Position numbers and translations under genes: made by a program. The notes below the pieces were generated by a model. The model ran no database searches and was not told where the DNA came from. It was given only the letters and a program-made list of their open reading frames with translations. Shown here piece by piece: positions 22,963 to 34,639 of a stretch of 64,000 bases of DNA. How positions within the stretch are numbered: position 1 is the stretch's first letter; each line of letters begins with the position of its first letter. This stretch comes from Eucommia ulmoides (Eukaryota; Streptophyta; Magnoliopsida; Garryales; Eucommiaceae), in contig CM028327.1 in assembly GCA_016647705.1 (NCBI GenBank), positions 9,123,726 to 9,187,725 on the forward strand. The letters are read 5' to 3'.

Positions 22963-23976
22963 CATTAGGTGTTGGTTAGTGGTTATATTGGTGATTGTTT
23001 ATTTGTACTCGGGTATATTGATGATTGTTTCTCATTAATTGAATGGTTATTGAACCTTTTGTATAAGATTAATCAGATCAAATTAATAGTGAGTTGAATG
23101 TTTTTTACATAATGATACTACCGAAGAGGTTAAGAAAATATTGGGGAAGGGCTATGGGTAAGTGAAACGCCATCTTAATGTATAAAGGCATTCATTAATT
23201 TCGTTGATTGTTGTACGAATTGGGTGAAAAAGTTTTACATTGGTGGAGATATTATAAGGTAATTAAGTTATTGTTATTTGTTTTAGTAATGTTTGTTTCA
23301 GGCACGGATTTGTTGTCTTTGAAAACACGTGTTAACAATTTAAATTCATTATTGTTTTTTATGTTTGTGGTTGTGGTTACTGGCAGTATATTCTGTAATG
23401 TTTTTTTTATATTGGGTCTGTTGATTTTTATACTTAATTACGTAAGTACTAGGTTTTCTTTTTTCGCCCGTGCCTTCAGGCACGGGTTATACGCTAGTAT
23501 ATATATATTGAGATATTTTTATAAAATTACACAAGTCTCCCCTTATATTATGTTGTGGTAGAAATTAAACCCAAAAGTATGTTTTAAGGTTTTTAAAATT
23601 TTAATACAACCCCCTAAAATATTAATTTACATAATTAATATCGTAGTCTACCCCGACATTTTCAAAATATTTTTAAAACGCGACTTGAATTATTCGTATA
23701 TGAAAAGTCAGGGTCTTACACATAACACCCCCTCCTACCACACACACACATATATATCACGGGAATTCTTTACCAAATAAATACATATTAAATAAAAAAA
23801 ATCTAAAAAATGATATTAATGAACTTATATCCCAAAGCATCATAAAACGCATAAGAGATCTGCATTTTTATCAAAAACACAGATTCCTTCTGTGTTTTTA
23901 ACAAAAAAAAAACGTAGAAATTGTTTGTGTTTATACGTTTGGATTTTTATTTTTATTTTGTTTTTTTGGTGAAAAT

Positions 23977-24022
23977 GCAATCACGATTTGTGTTTCTTAT
24001 GAGAAACACAAATCACGATTGC
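23977..24022. repeat. Hairpin of AAACGCA/GATTGCGTTT words in the MULE terminus
   Basis: GCAATCACGATTTGTGTTTC pairs, with two mismatches, with GAAACACAAATCACGATTGC across a 4-6-base loop. Further GATTGCGTTTCT words follow at 24016-24118. Similar words (TTGCGTTTTC, GAAACGC, TGCGTTTCTT) fill the opposite end at 35380-35650. Confidence 0.7.
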
Positions 24023-24179
24023 GTTTCTCACAAGAAATGCACCCCGTGATTGCGTTTCTAAAAAAAAAAAAAAAAAGGATTGTGGCCGTTAGGAGAAACA
24101 CATTTTGGACTTGCGTTTCTCTCAATTCCATATTGTGTTTTTCCTCTGACAAACTCTAGCCCACAGACCCCATTTCATT

Positions 24180-24577
24180 TTATTTTCATCTCTTTCAGCT
24201 TCTCAGTTTAGCCGTCGCCGACCTTCTCCTTCTCTTTCTCCTTGTGCATCGCCATCACCCTTATCTCTCTTCTCCTTCACCGCCGCCTCTTCTTCTCTCT
24301 TCTCCTTCTTTGCGTCGCCACCATCAAACGTCGTCGCCTTCAGCCATTGTTGCTGAGGTGAGATTTTTTTTTCGAATATTTTTTTTTTTTTTTTTTGTTT
24401 GCTTTCAATTTCATCTTTTTTTTGTTATAATGTTGTGCATTTTATTCTCAAGTAAAGGATGTGAAGAAAAATGGAGTATTGTTTACTCATTAGCAATTGT
24501 TTGGTCTCAGTTTTATATTTGTGTTATAATGTTGTGCATTTTGTATGCCCATTAGCAATTGTTTGCTCTCTGTTTTG

Positions 24578-24613
<36 letters not shown>

Positions 24614-24987
24614 AAGAGAAAATGCCACCTTTAAATACTAGTTATTTAGGTTTGTGTTTGTATATGGATTTGTGTTTGTGCTTGTGTTTAGGGTATAGGA
24701 TTTTATTAATTAATTACATTTAGATTTCGATTTTTATTTTTATATGTGTAGATCGATTTTAGATCTTTTTTTTACTATTTTGGATTTTTGGTTTGGACAT
24801 ACGTTGGGAATTAATAGTTAGATTTTGTTTTTACTAATTGCGTATGTATAACTTAAGATTTAATGAATGATAATTAATTTCAACAGTATTTATTGAGAAA
24901 AAATTGGACAATTTCAAAAAAAAATTATTAACATGATTGATAATGATAATAATATTTTCTTTGTTTACTTTTGATTTGTAAAATTAT
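24180..24987 (+). promoter_or_regulatory. Probable 5' untranslated exon and intron of the MULE transposase
   Basis: A CT-rich, GC-richer block (24185-24357) ends at GCTGAG followed by GTGAGATTTT, a donor-like border. About 630 bp of AT-rich sequence with a poly-A run (24581-24610) follow, ending in AATTATAG at 24987, an acceptor-like border directly before the coding region. This layout is a common one for plant genes but is inferred only from composition and consensus. Confidence 0.4.
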
Positions 24988-26842
24988 AGTTGTTTGAAAT
25001 AGAGAGCGTTACATTATATTTGTATTGGGGTGGTAGAATATTAGAAGGAACTGAGTTTGGGGTATCGTATGGTATATCTGCGGTCAAATCATTGGATGTT
25101 TGTCAGGGGATTACGTTAAACAAATTGATTGGGATGTTACGACCTTATATCCTTGAGGATGGAGTTGATGGAATTTTGAAGTTAGAGTGTAGGTTGCCAA
25201 TAACTACTATTGGGCTAGGGAATTATAGACACATGTTTTCAATCGTTGACAACGCGGCATTGGACCATGTGCTTCAGTTACCTCTTAAGGTGCCCTCGAT
25301 ACTTGGTGTTGAGGTGTATGTCAAGTTAGATCGAGCTTTTAATCACGTTCCAATATTTTCTTCTCAACCTGGTCCTTTTACCTAATTTTTAAGTCAGAGT
25401 TTCAATCCTCATGTTACCACGTTATCCGGACAATTTTCTTCGTATAACATTCTCATGTTCGATCCCCAAGTTGTTCAATCTAGTTACACTCACTAATCGC
25501 CCTACATTCCCGAAGAATATCATCCTCATGCAGTAATTGACCATGATGTAGGCACCAGTTCTACTGCTCCACATCACCATCAATCGCCAATTGTCCACCG
25601 CACGACAACAATTTGTTAGGTGTGATAAGAACGTGAAGGTTCGGCCAGTTACAATCGATAGTTTCGACAACGTCGAACATACAGATTTAGAAGATGCTAT
25701 CGCGTTGGAGGAAGAGAAGAGTAGTGGGGATGGAGACGAAGATATGAATGTCGAGTCAAGCGGGCAAGAGAGTGAACAGTTGTCGTTGCATAGGGTTCCT
25801 TCATTCTACAATCAGTTAGAATAGAGTGATGATGATGACATGGCAAAGTATAAGTTGTGGTAGCATGGTCAAGGATAAGAAATATGTCCAGAATTTTGTG
25901 AAGTATTACCATGTTATGAAAAATAAAGAGTTTTGTGTGGTGGAGACTCATTCTAAAGTTTGGTCGATTAAATGCAAGCACGGTTGCGGGTGGAGGATGC
26001 AGGTGACTCTAAAAAAGAGTCATGGATTGTTCCAAATTATGAAGTACAATAGACGACACACGTGTTTGTACAATCATACGGCCTTAGATCGTGGAAACTT
26101 GGATTCAGGTGTCATTTTTGACATGATACTTGGATAGGTCGAAGAGGATCCAGAAGTAAAGATGAGCGTTATCGTTGCCTCCGTGAAAGAGTCTCGGGGA
26201 TTCACCATCTCCAACCGAAAGGCTTGGTTGGCTAGATCTAAAGCCATCAAGATCTTGTTCGACAATTAGGACGAATCGTATCGGAAGTTGCCGAAGTTCG
26301 TGTCGGCGTTGCAGCACTTTAATCTTGGGACGATTGTCGAATGGAGTATCGTTTCGACCGCTCAACCTGGCTATTCGACGTTCGATATGGTATTTTGGGC
26401 ATTTCAACCTTCTGTGGTCGGATGGATATATTGTCGGCATGTCGTCACGATTGACAGGACCCATCTGTACGGTAAGTACGAAAGGAATATCTTGATCGCC
26501 TTTGGGATGACATCGTCCAATAAATGTTATCCTTTGGCATTCGCGGTTGTAGCGACAAATGACTACCGCTGTTGGTCTTGGTTTATTTCGATGTCGAAGC
26601 GCCACATTGTTAAAGATCGTCTGAAGGTCACATTGATATCTGACAGACACATGGGCATTATTAGTGCGGTCAAAACTTTATAGTTTAGTCAACCGATCGA
26701 GCCCGCTCAGTATCATTGATTTTGTCTGCGACACATTTGCAGTAATTTCAACAACAAGTTTAAAAATTAACAACTAAAAGATCTTGCTTGGAATGCGAGT
26801 GCTGTGTTACAAATTTAGAAGTACAATGCCATCATGGAAGAG

Positions 26843-26881
<39 letters not shown>

Positions 26882-27757
26882 AGAAGAAGAAGCGGTGGCA
26901 TATACGTAGTTGGATAACATAACCAAAAAGAAATGGACCAAGGCACACGGTAATGGTAAACGTTGGGGCGTATTGATGACCAACTATACTGAAGTATTCA
27001 ACAAGTGTTTAAAAAATACAAGAAATGTCTCAATTACAGCAGCCGTTTCCACAACTTTCTACAAGTTGGTGAAATACTTTGATTTCGGTCGATAGGAAGC
27101 TCTAAAGGATTTGGCCATGGATTTGGAGTACGTAAAACATGTCGTTGAGAAAATTCAAAAATCTCAAACTAAGTCCAAAACATACGACGTCCAAATATTC
27201 AATCGGTAAGATTTTTTAACTTGCAAATCATTAATTACTTATTTTTTTTAATATTTATCATACAAATGATTCAACTTATTATCTAATTTGATGTATAAAT
27301 ATATTCAATAATAAGGAGAACGCACATTACCACGTGAAAACGAGAAAGATTTTGGCCAGTGGTATTGTTACACACAGTTACTTTAGAGGATAACCTTGAT
27401 TGTACTTGTGGAAAATATAAGGCTTTCAGATATTCATGCTTACACATGCTTGTGACGACCGAGTATTGTGGCATAGATGTGTTTCGCTACATCGCTCCTG
27501 AGTACACAATAGCGAACTTGTTGAAAGTTTGGGAGTTATCGTTTGAACTGATCGTTCACGAAGACTATTGGCTAGTAGTTAATTTTCCAATCCTTTTTCC
27601 TAACAAGAATAGACTTCGAGTTGTGAAGCGCGGGTGACCAAAATCTATTTGCATTCGAAACGAGATGGATGTGCCGTAGAGGACAATGACAAATCGGTGT
27701 GGGTTGTGTTCTCAAACTGACCATGATAGGCAGACATGTCCATCCCGACCCCAATAA
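24988..27757 (+). pseudogene. MuDR-type transposase, decayed
   Basis: The pieces appear in the right order for a MURA-like transposase. There is an N-terminal PB1-like part (24990-25383) and an acidic spacer. A MuDR DNA-binding segment (25855-26136) follows with C and H residues in KCKHGCGW and RRHTCLYNH. The catalytic MULE domain holds Asp 1 in the IDRTHLYGKY context near 26450, Asp 2 in LISDRHMGI near 26640, and a candidate third acid in TEVFN near 26993. A SWIM zinc finger (CTCGKYKAF...CLHM, about 27395-27450) and a C-terminal CX2CX4HX4C zinc knuckle (about 27700-27740) end it. Premature stops occur at several places (for example 25383, 26137, 26268, 26682, 26718 and 27093), and a poly-A run near 26848 breaks the frame. 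An intron is likely at about 27208-27315. The glycine usual after the first Asp is Arg here. Not functional. Confidence 0.85.
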
Positions 27758-29128
27758 GTATTCTCAATTAATTAGTTTGTTTCATTATAATGGAGACAAC
27801 AATTTTTATTTTTAGTTTAGTTTATGGTTGTAACAACATTCGTATTATGTTATATTCTATTGTCATTCAGTTGATAAACGTAATTTTTATTTCGTATAGT
27901 ACTAGTTAATGAAATTTTAGTTTCGAACTAATATTTTTTACACTAGTTTCATATTTTTTATAGTGAAAAATTTAAATTAAATTTTGGACAATGTGTAGAC
28001 GCCCCAAAAAAAAATTTGGATTCTTGCAGTTATGGCTAAGCCTGGACCCGTGGATCAGTCGTTACTTTATTTGCAGAGTGACCACGGATTTGGAGCAGTT
28101 TGGGAAGAACTTGGAGTGCAGGTTGTACTAAATAAATATTTCAGCATTGTATTCAATTATATATTTTTTTATTTTGTATTTTTTAAATTGATGGTCTTTT
28201 AATTTATATTTCAGCATTCTTCTCAACTTGACTGTTTCAAAGCAGTAAGCTTTCCAGACCAATGGACGGAACATGTACCCGGTCAAGTGGTACAGTTGAT
28301 ACAAGCCGCCAGGTTGTATGGAGCTTTTCAATTAAAGAAGAAGCAGTTAGACCACGCATTGATTATCACGTTGGTCGAGAGATGGCGTCAACAGACGCAT
28401 ACATTTCATCTTCCGATTAGAGAGATGACGGTGACACTGTAGAATATAGCAGTGTTATTCGGGCTACCCATGAACGGGCGAGCAGTTACCTGGCCTGAGG
28501 ACATGTTACCGGTCTCACGTTGGCAGGAACTTTGCCACAACCTCCTCGGCCACACACCTCCAACGGACAAAATCAAATGTGGTTACCTTAAACTGAAATG
28601 GCTACAGTCTACTTTCGATCGTGTACCTGTCGACGTTGATGAGCGCATTATGTAGTGTTACGCCCGCGCGTACTGCCTAATATTGATCGACACAACGTTA
28701 ATGCCGAATAATCGAATAATTTGGTTAAGTTAGGTTATTTACCACTGCTGCACGATTTGTCTGGGTCGCATATGTATAATTAAGGCAGTGCCACGCTAGC
28801 AATGTTGTACCGGAAACTATGCAAGGCATGTCATAAGGAGACAAAAAAGGTGTCTGGACCCCTCTTTTTGTTACAGTGTTGAGCATGGGAGCAGCTTCCG
28901 AGACTACGTCATGTGTCTCTATCAACGATTGTTGATCAAATAGGTGACCTACAGATTGGGGACTTCAGGTTCCCAAGCGCCCCTAGGGGGTCTCGGTACG
29001 TTATTATATAATTAATTTGTACGCATTTCAAATATTTCATTTCATTTAATAATATTTAATTTTTGTTTTCGCGTACAATTAGAACGTGTCTTTTAATCTG
29101 GATAGCGAGCCGATGCACGTATTGATTA

Positions 29129-29978
29129 GGGAAAAGTACAATTTAGACCCTCTAACTATTGACACATTTCTAAGTAGTCCCTCTAAGTTTAAACGTTTCA
29201 TTTCAAACCCTCTACATATCATAACGTTTCTAAATGGTCTCTCTGTTAGAAATTTTGTTAAATCTAACAGAATCGCAGGGGCAAAATGGTTTTTTCACGT
29301 TTTTTTAATTTTTTAATCATTTTTAATTAATTTATTTTTTTTTAATCTCTCTTTATCTTCCTCTCATTCCTCTCTCTCTCTCTCTCTCTCTCCCGCCACC
29401 TCCCTCTCCCTCCTTCCCTCTCCCCGCCACCTCCTTCTCCCTCTCTCTCATTCTCTCTCCCCGTAACAGGGGTCAGTTCACCCCCTGTTGCGGGGGTGGA
29501 ATACACCCCATGTTGCAGAGGGTGAACTCACCCCCGTAACAGGAGGTGTTTTCACCTCCTGTTTCAAGGGGTGAAACCACCCCCTGCAACAGGAGGTGGT
29601 TTCACCCCCTGTTGCGGTGGTGGAATACACTCCCTGCAACAAGATGTGTTTTTACCGCCTATTGCAGGGGGTGAACTCACCCCCTGTTACGGGGGTGGGG
29701 TGGGAAAGAGGGGAAGGGGAGGAAGAGAGAGAGGGAGGTGGTGGGAGAGAGGGGGGAATTGGAAGAAGAGAGAGAGATTAAAAAAAAAAGTAAAAATGAT
29801 TAAAAAAACGTGAAAATACCATTTTGTCCCTAAATTCCATTAGTTTTAACTGATTTTCTAACAGAATGACCATTTAGAAACGTTATGATACGTAGAAGGT
29901 TTGAAATGAAACGTTTAAATTTAGAGAGACCACTTAGAAATGTATCAATAGTTAAAGGGTCTAAATTGTACTTTTTCC
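29129..29978. mobile_element. 850-bp MULE-type element nested in the PMD gene
   Basis: Near-perfect terminal inverted repeats (GGGAAAAGTACAATTTAGAC on the left, GGAAAAAGTACAATTTAGAC on the reverse complement of the right) extend for about 170 bp at each end. The 9-mer TATTGATTA flanks both sides (29120-29128 and 29979-29987). No coding sequence. The centre holds a CT-rich run (29340-29460) and a palindromic minisatellite (29460-29700). Confidence 0.93.
29460..29700. repeat. Palindromic 22-26-bp minisatellite
   Basis: About nine units of the form CACCCCCTGTTGCGGGGGTG or its near complement, separated by AATAC, AACT or TTTC linkers. Each unit is itself a dyad, so single strands can fold into repeated hairpins. 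It occupies the centre of the nested 850-bp element. Confidence 0.8.
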
Positions 29979-31339
29979 TATTGATTATGTATCGTGATCA
30001 GTTAGATCGTTTACAAGATAACAAAATCACTTATAAATTTACGTAAGATGTTACTGATGTTTATTTATTTATTTATTTTTATATTTTTTATTTAATTAAT
30101 TTATTTGTGTGTTGTTTGAACAGGTAATTTGATGCCTTATTCGATCGATCTCTTGAAGGAATTATCATCATACTGTAGAGATGGCCAAGCCAAATAGATG
30201 GCATTCGTGCCCCTTATTTGCTACGAAATCATGGAGAACCATTATCCTCATCGTACGCTACAACAGTTCGAATTTTGCCAAGGAATTCCATGGCTAAGCT
30301 CGTACAAGGAATTGCATTTGAATAGTTGGAGAGAAAAATTTGGTACGGACTGATTGGTAGTGCACGCGGAATATATACAGGCGTGAGATAGTCGACAACT
30401 ACCTGATTTGAGTAATTTCCAGGTTGGGACATAGGTCCTTGATGATTACATACCCTGGTACTTGGGAGTCACCAGAAGGTTCATAGTGAACCCGTCTTAC
30501 CAACCGAACTTCGGTTATCATGCAGTAGGAAGTCGTCCGATGATAGATGTATAATTTAATATGTTTGTTAATTTGTGTTGCTATTAATGTTCATTTACTT
30601 AGGTGCAATCAATTTTATATTGCAGGAATCAGATATTTCAGCCTTGCTGTGTATGAGCGACATTGCATTGCAAACAAGACACCTAGACGACTTGGAACAG
30701 GCTGTACAATTAATGCACGACACATTTTCTTGAGCCTTGTACCGGCAGCTGCCATACCAGATGCGGGGTGACGTTGCTCGAGGGTCGGAGCGCATACTAG
30801 ATCCGCCATTGGAGCCTTCTTTCGGGTTTGCCGTAAACAAGGATGATGATGTGTATCGACTAGGCGATGCAGTAATGAAAAACGCCAGTGTCAGACCATC
30901 TACTTACGGGATGAACGATTTATTTTCAGAGTATGGCGCTAACCTGGGTATCAGTTGCGGACTGTCACTGGGTAGCATATTTGTCACCCCGATAATGGAG
31001 CATCCATCAACGAGCTCAGCACTCATTCCTAGTGTGACACGTGGCGTACCCTGTGGAATTCAAAGACACATATCGTCGGTCCCTTGGTTGCCGGATGACG
31101 AACATGGGATGCCGATCGTGGAGGAACCGTTGTATCCATCTACCATAGATTTGGGACACGTGACTCAAGTCGATCATCTCCAGGTAGATAAGATGGAAGA
31201 ACTTTCACTTCCTCTACGGCGGCAATGGAGAAACATGAAACGTAGAAAGTGTAGTACATAGAACCCAATGACATGTATTATAATTTGTAGAAATGCATAT
31301 AATTTAATATGTACATTATGTATTAACTTATGGAGTTCT

Positions 31340-31380
31340 TTAGAAAGTTGTTGATCTACACTAGACCAAGAACTTTCTAA
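31340..31380. terminator. Perfect 10-bp inverted repeat between convergent MULE genes
   Basis: TTAGAAAGTT and AACTTTCTAA flank a 21-bp loop, about 80 bp after the PMD stop codon. It lies where the plus-strand PMD gene and minus-strand coding-like pieces converge, so a role in 3' end formation is conceivable. It may equally be chance. Confidence 0.25.
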
Positions 31381-31500
31381 AATATACAGTACGTAACATC
31401 ATGAAGATAGTCACATAAAAACAAATAACAAATACAATATATAACAAATACAGTACGTAACATCACAAAAGTAGTCACATGAAAACACATAACAAATACC
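31380..31500 (+). repeat. 65-bp tandem duplication
   Basis: The block ACAGTACGTAACATCA, with an AGTAGTCACAT-like middle and AACAAATAC end, occurs at about 31386 and again at about 31450. Non-coding. Confidence 0.7.
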
Positions 31501-31559
31501 ATACAAGTAGCTAAATATATTTATTCTTCATTCGATATGTATCCCTCAGACAAGTAATC

Positions 31560-33260
31560 ATTGTTCGTTATCACGTTATTGTAATCATTTTAAGAGTGTT
31601 TTTTTACTTGCGACGATCATTTCATTGGATAATTAGAGTAGATAATATTGACTCCTTCGCAATAACATTCAATTATTCTCTATGCGAATTCATGTAATAG
31701 CATCTTCTATCTCACTTGTGTCATCAATTTGACATCTACGAGGCATATGAAGACTTCGACGATGCGGAACAGGTGTATTAAGAGCTCTCAAAGAATTTAC
31801 AAGGTTGTTAGCGTCTCTTATCCTATATTCCTACTCTTGCCGTAGGCCGACACGATACTCAATCGGATTGGTGTCTTAATCGGTCTAGTAGTTGTCATAA
31901 TATGATTGTAAAACCCACCGTCTATAGTGATCCCAAGGTCTAGGCCAACCCCAAACACCATATGAATTTTCCTCACTTGAAATACCATATGAGTTTTTTT
32001 CACTTGAATTAATGTTTGAAAACATTTCACGAATGTTATAGAATGAAATTAATATTTCTATATGTTTTTTTTAATGACATAAGGGATTCTTATATAGACC
32101 CCGGACTTCAAATTACATAAACTTGAATTGAATAAAAGATACGGATGAATTTCCCTTTTTAACTTTTGTCATCTATATTTTAGACTTCGTCAGCCCTTTT
32201 TAGCAATCGTTAGCACTTCCAGCTTTTAGTGACTTTTCATTGACGTTTTTGGGCCACACATTTTTAGCTTTTTAACAGCCTTTGTCATGTCTTTTCCAAG
32301 TTTTGTCAATGTTTTTCAGCCTTTTTAAGCTTTTGTCATTGACATTTCAACCTTCGTCAATCTTTCTCAGTTTTCGTCTTCTATTTCAGCTATTATCGAT
32401 AGATGCAGGCGCTACAATATACTAATAGTGCGTCAATTGGCCAGAACAATGCCAATAGACAGATCATGTGATCTTTAGATGGCGTTGCATCACTACCGCG
32501 AAGAAAATAATCGAATGCAAATTCGAATTCTTTGACACGAGCTTCAAATGACGGCACGTAAGCGTCTACAAGAAGGTTTGGTTGACGAAGCTCGTACTTA
32601 CATGTGATGCTCAAGGGAACCTGAATATCAGTAAGATATTGAAATGTCTAATGATGAGAGTAATGTTTAATATTTTTGCGTTGGTCAATTGTAGTTTAAC
32701 TATGCATTTTTTTTTTAAATCTAATGTATCATATCTAGGTTAAATTATAATAACGCTACTTCTATCAAACAACATACGTTTTCTCTTTATTTAAATTTCA
32801 AAAACACACATACGATAAGAAATGTTTACAATACTACGAAAATACGTAGAAAAAAATACATAGTCTATTACAAACACAGCTACTATAAAATACGAGTTTG
32901 AAATCGAGTATTGTTGGACCGCCGGATCAGCAAACCTTTGTGCTCGGATATCTTCAAGGGCAGATAAATATTCCATGAATAGACCATCAGAAAATTCTAC
33001 AAACTCGTTAAATTCATATAAATAGTCTCAACCCTTTGAAGTCATCCTAACTGCCAAGTTGTTCATTGATTTTCTCATTTACGAGTCGTTCAAACCTACC
33101 AGTGTTTATTACATCCTCAACCAAATCTTTACAGTCGCAGTAAATTACGCAGTTTGTGAACATTGTTTGTTTCAACATTAAGAGACCTTGGAGAATACTT
33201 CGTATTCCAGCATCTTTTTGACACTCGGGTAAAGTGTCGCCGCATACCAACTCTGTCCTT
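31560..33260 (-). pseudogene. Unrecognised minus-strand coding-like pieces in the 12-kb MULE
   Basis: Frames on the minus strand at 33250-33047, 32976-32791, 32614-32393 and about 32030-31700 have coding-like amino acid usage. Examples are an MVCGDTLPECQKDAGIR start and a basic CRRFQ-free stretch with HRRSLHMPRR. They are broken by stops and AT-rich gaps. I recognise no domain. Position suggests a third, convergent gene of the MULE, comparable in place to mudrB of MuDR elements, but there is no sequence evidence for that identity. Confidence 0.3.
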
Positions 33261-33415
33261 GCAAAACGACTATACTAATTGTTTGTTCTCGTTCTAATTA
33301 ACCCCCCTAATGAAGCGACATGCTGACCAGTTATGTAGCCACTGACATTCACCAAATACTTCCTTACAAAACAACCAATTGTCCAAAAACAAAGATTGAT
33401 TTCAACCAATTGTCA

Positions 33416-33417
<2 letters not shown>

Positions 33418-33462
<45 letters not shown>

Positions 33463-33506
33463 AACAATACAAGAGTGGGAAAATATATATATATATATAT
33501 ATATAT
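33418..33506. repeat. Two (TA)n microsatellites
   Basis: Pure TA runs at about 33420-33460 and 33484-33506, separated by 24 bp. They create a Tyr/Ile-repeat open frame that is not a gene. Confidence 0.9.
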
Positions 33507-33866
33507 TTCGTAAATTCTATTCATCTTCTTTGTGAATAAAACGAAATAAAGATTGATTTCAACAATACACGTTACTTATTAAGAATTGAGATTGTTCCTA
33601 TTTATAGAAAAAACTAAGGCGAAAAATCAGCAACAAATTGGCGGAAAATTGGGGAACAAAATGGTGGGAAATATTTTGGCGGTAAAAAAATAAACAGAAA
33701 AAAATAGGAAAATAAATTTGGCGGGAATTCCGTTGGTGGGATAGTGATTAACGGAAAATGAGGAAAGTGCCAAAAATTGTCTATATATACATCTATATTT
33801 TTAAAATTATCATTCACACACATTCATTCCTATTCTCCATTTTCATTACTCAGAAAATCAGTTCAA

Positions 33867-34607
33867 ATGGCAAGCGGGTCAGTAAATGATAAGGGTAAAG
33901 GCAAAGGCAAGGAAAAATAAAAATCCATTGCGCCGGTGAGGGTTCAGGGATAAGGAACCATACCAAGTACCAAGACGAGATAAGTACATTGGAGCGAAGA
34001 CAAACCGCGCCACCCACTACAATGGTACGACGCCCGAGAGAGATTGTGTTACCCACAAGACGTGTGCGGTCCGTGGGATGTTATTACAGATATCACTGGT
34101 GTTCATCGACAACTAAATCTCTCGAGTGCATGGCTGAATCCCATCAAGAGGAAAAGAACTTTCTTAGTATAAGGTGATCCTTTCAAACAAACTGTTTGAT
34201 AGGTCAATTGTCGTTTCACGAGAGTTACAACTACACCAAATAGGATAAGGATAGTGAAGAGGCAAGGAATTTACAATGGCCAACGCAAATGGAAAAAATG
34301 AACCTTTATGAGGCAAGGTCTCATATGTACCACCTCAAGATTCCAAAATTACAGTCTTTCGAAATTTTGAAAAATGAACTAGATAACATCGACAAAATTT
34401 GTCACGCATTAAACCAAGAAATAAAATAAATGAAGAAACAGATTCATGTCAAACAGAGACTTCACCAGATTCAGAAGACCAATGCCCCAAATGCAAACGA
34501 GCAGACACTGAAGTACTTTACCAATCCCAAATACACCGATGACCCAGAACTGTTCGCTTACGAAGACAGAGAGATTCACTACGAATGGTTTGATAAAATT
34601 AAGTAGT
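33867..34607 (+). pseudogene. Decayed open frame with Lys/Gly-rich start in the 12-kb MULE
   Basis: An ATG at 33867 begins MASGSVNDKGKGKGKEK, then a stop, after which coding-like sequence continues in the same and shifted frames to a stop at 34607. It includes a patch with C, H and Y residues (GCYYRYHWCSS context near 34080) and a Lys/Gln-rich, possibly coiled-coil end. A TATATATA word lies about 85 bp upstream. Domain not recognised. It may be an accessory MULE gene or captured host sequence. Confidence 0.35.
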
Positions 34608-34639
34608 TATCGATGTTAGAAAAGTTCAATGATGGGTAG

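Larger units (their letters stand above)
19335..23498 (+). mobile_element. Non-autonomous Helitron, about 4.2 kb
   Basis: The 3' end is textbook: an 8-bp stem hairpin CCCGTGCC-ttca-GGCACGGG (23467-23486), then 7 bp, then CTAGT (23494-23498). The 5' end is taken as TCTATATAATAAATCAGC preceded by A, followed within 60 bp by CCGTTGGATG, a word common near Helitron 5' ends. A second copy of this 5' end lies at 18910 because of the tandem duplication. No Rep/helicase is readable. The 3' flanking base is A instead of the usual T. The interior has gene-like pieces and a hexamer-rich minisatellite. Confidence 0.8.
16423..23720 (-). mobile_element. Solo LTR (minus strand) interrupted by a Helitron
   Basis: On the minus strand the element starts TGTAAGACCCTGACTTTTC and ends GGGACGGGACGTGACA, with TG...CA termini. 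It is flanked by the perfect 5-mer CATAA (16418-16422 and 23721-23725), as expected for LTR integration. Removing the nested Helitron and a tandem duplication leaves roughly 2.3 kb, a plausible LTR length. No gag or pol is present, so it is a solo LTR or the LTR-like body of a non-coding element. A cluster of CCACCGCCTAAGCG motifs lies at 18074-18195. Confidence 0.82.
28032..31261 (+). pseudogene. Plant mobile domain (PMD, MAIN-like) gene, decayed
   Basis: It starts MAKPGPVDQSLLYLQSDH (28032), the characteristic N-terminus of PMD/PP7L-like TE proteins. Exon 1 ends at 28121 and exon 2 starts at 28215. PMD hallmarks follow: AVLFGLPMNGRAVTWPED, LKLKWLQSTFD, CYARAYCL, and LAMLYRKLCKA. After the nested element come NHYPHRTLQQFEFCQGIP and IPWYLGVTRRFIVNP. 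A low-complexity C-terminal tail runs in an open frame to 31261. At least six in-frame stops and frame changes make it a pseudogene. PMD proteins in plants include MAIN and MAIL1, nuclear factors that act in TE silencing and genome stability. The gene lies 275 bp downstream of the transposase, in the same direction and inside the same TIRs, so it is part of the MULE and not a host gene. Confidence 0.85.

Noticed and set aside
22699..23038. Frames encoding Phe/Ser/Val repeats (plus) and Thr/Glu/Asn repeats (minus)
   Set aside because: Direct result of the CTGTTTC/CTGTTCC minisatellite in the Helitron.
15720..23725. Complete LTR bounded by TGATG at 15722 and ACATAACA after the solo LTR
   Set aside because: No matching target duplication and only weak resemblance to an LTR. 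Recorded as an unassigned repeat.
33614..33823. 69-codon Phe/Pro-rich minus-strand frame
   Set aside because: Produced by GGCGGAAAA-type repeats on the other strand. No motif.
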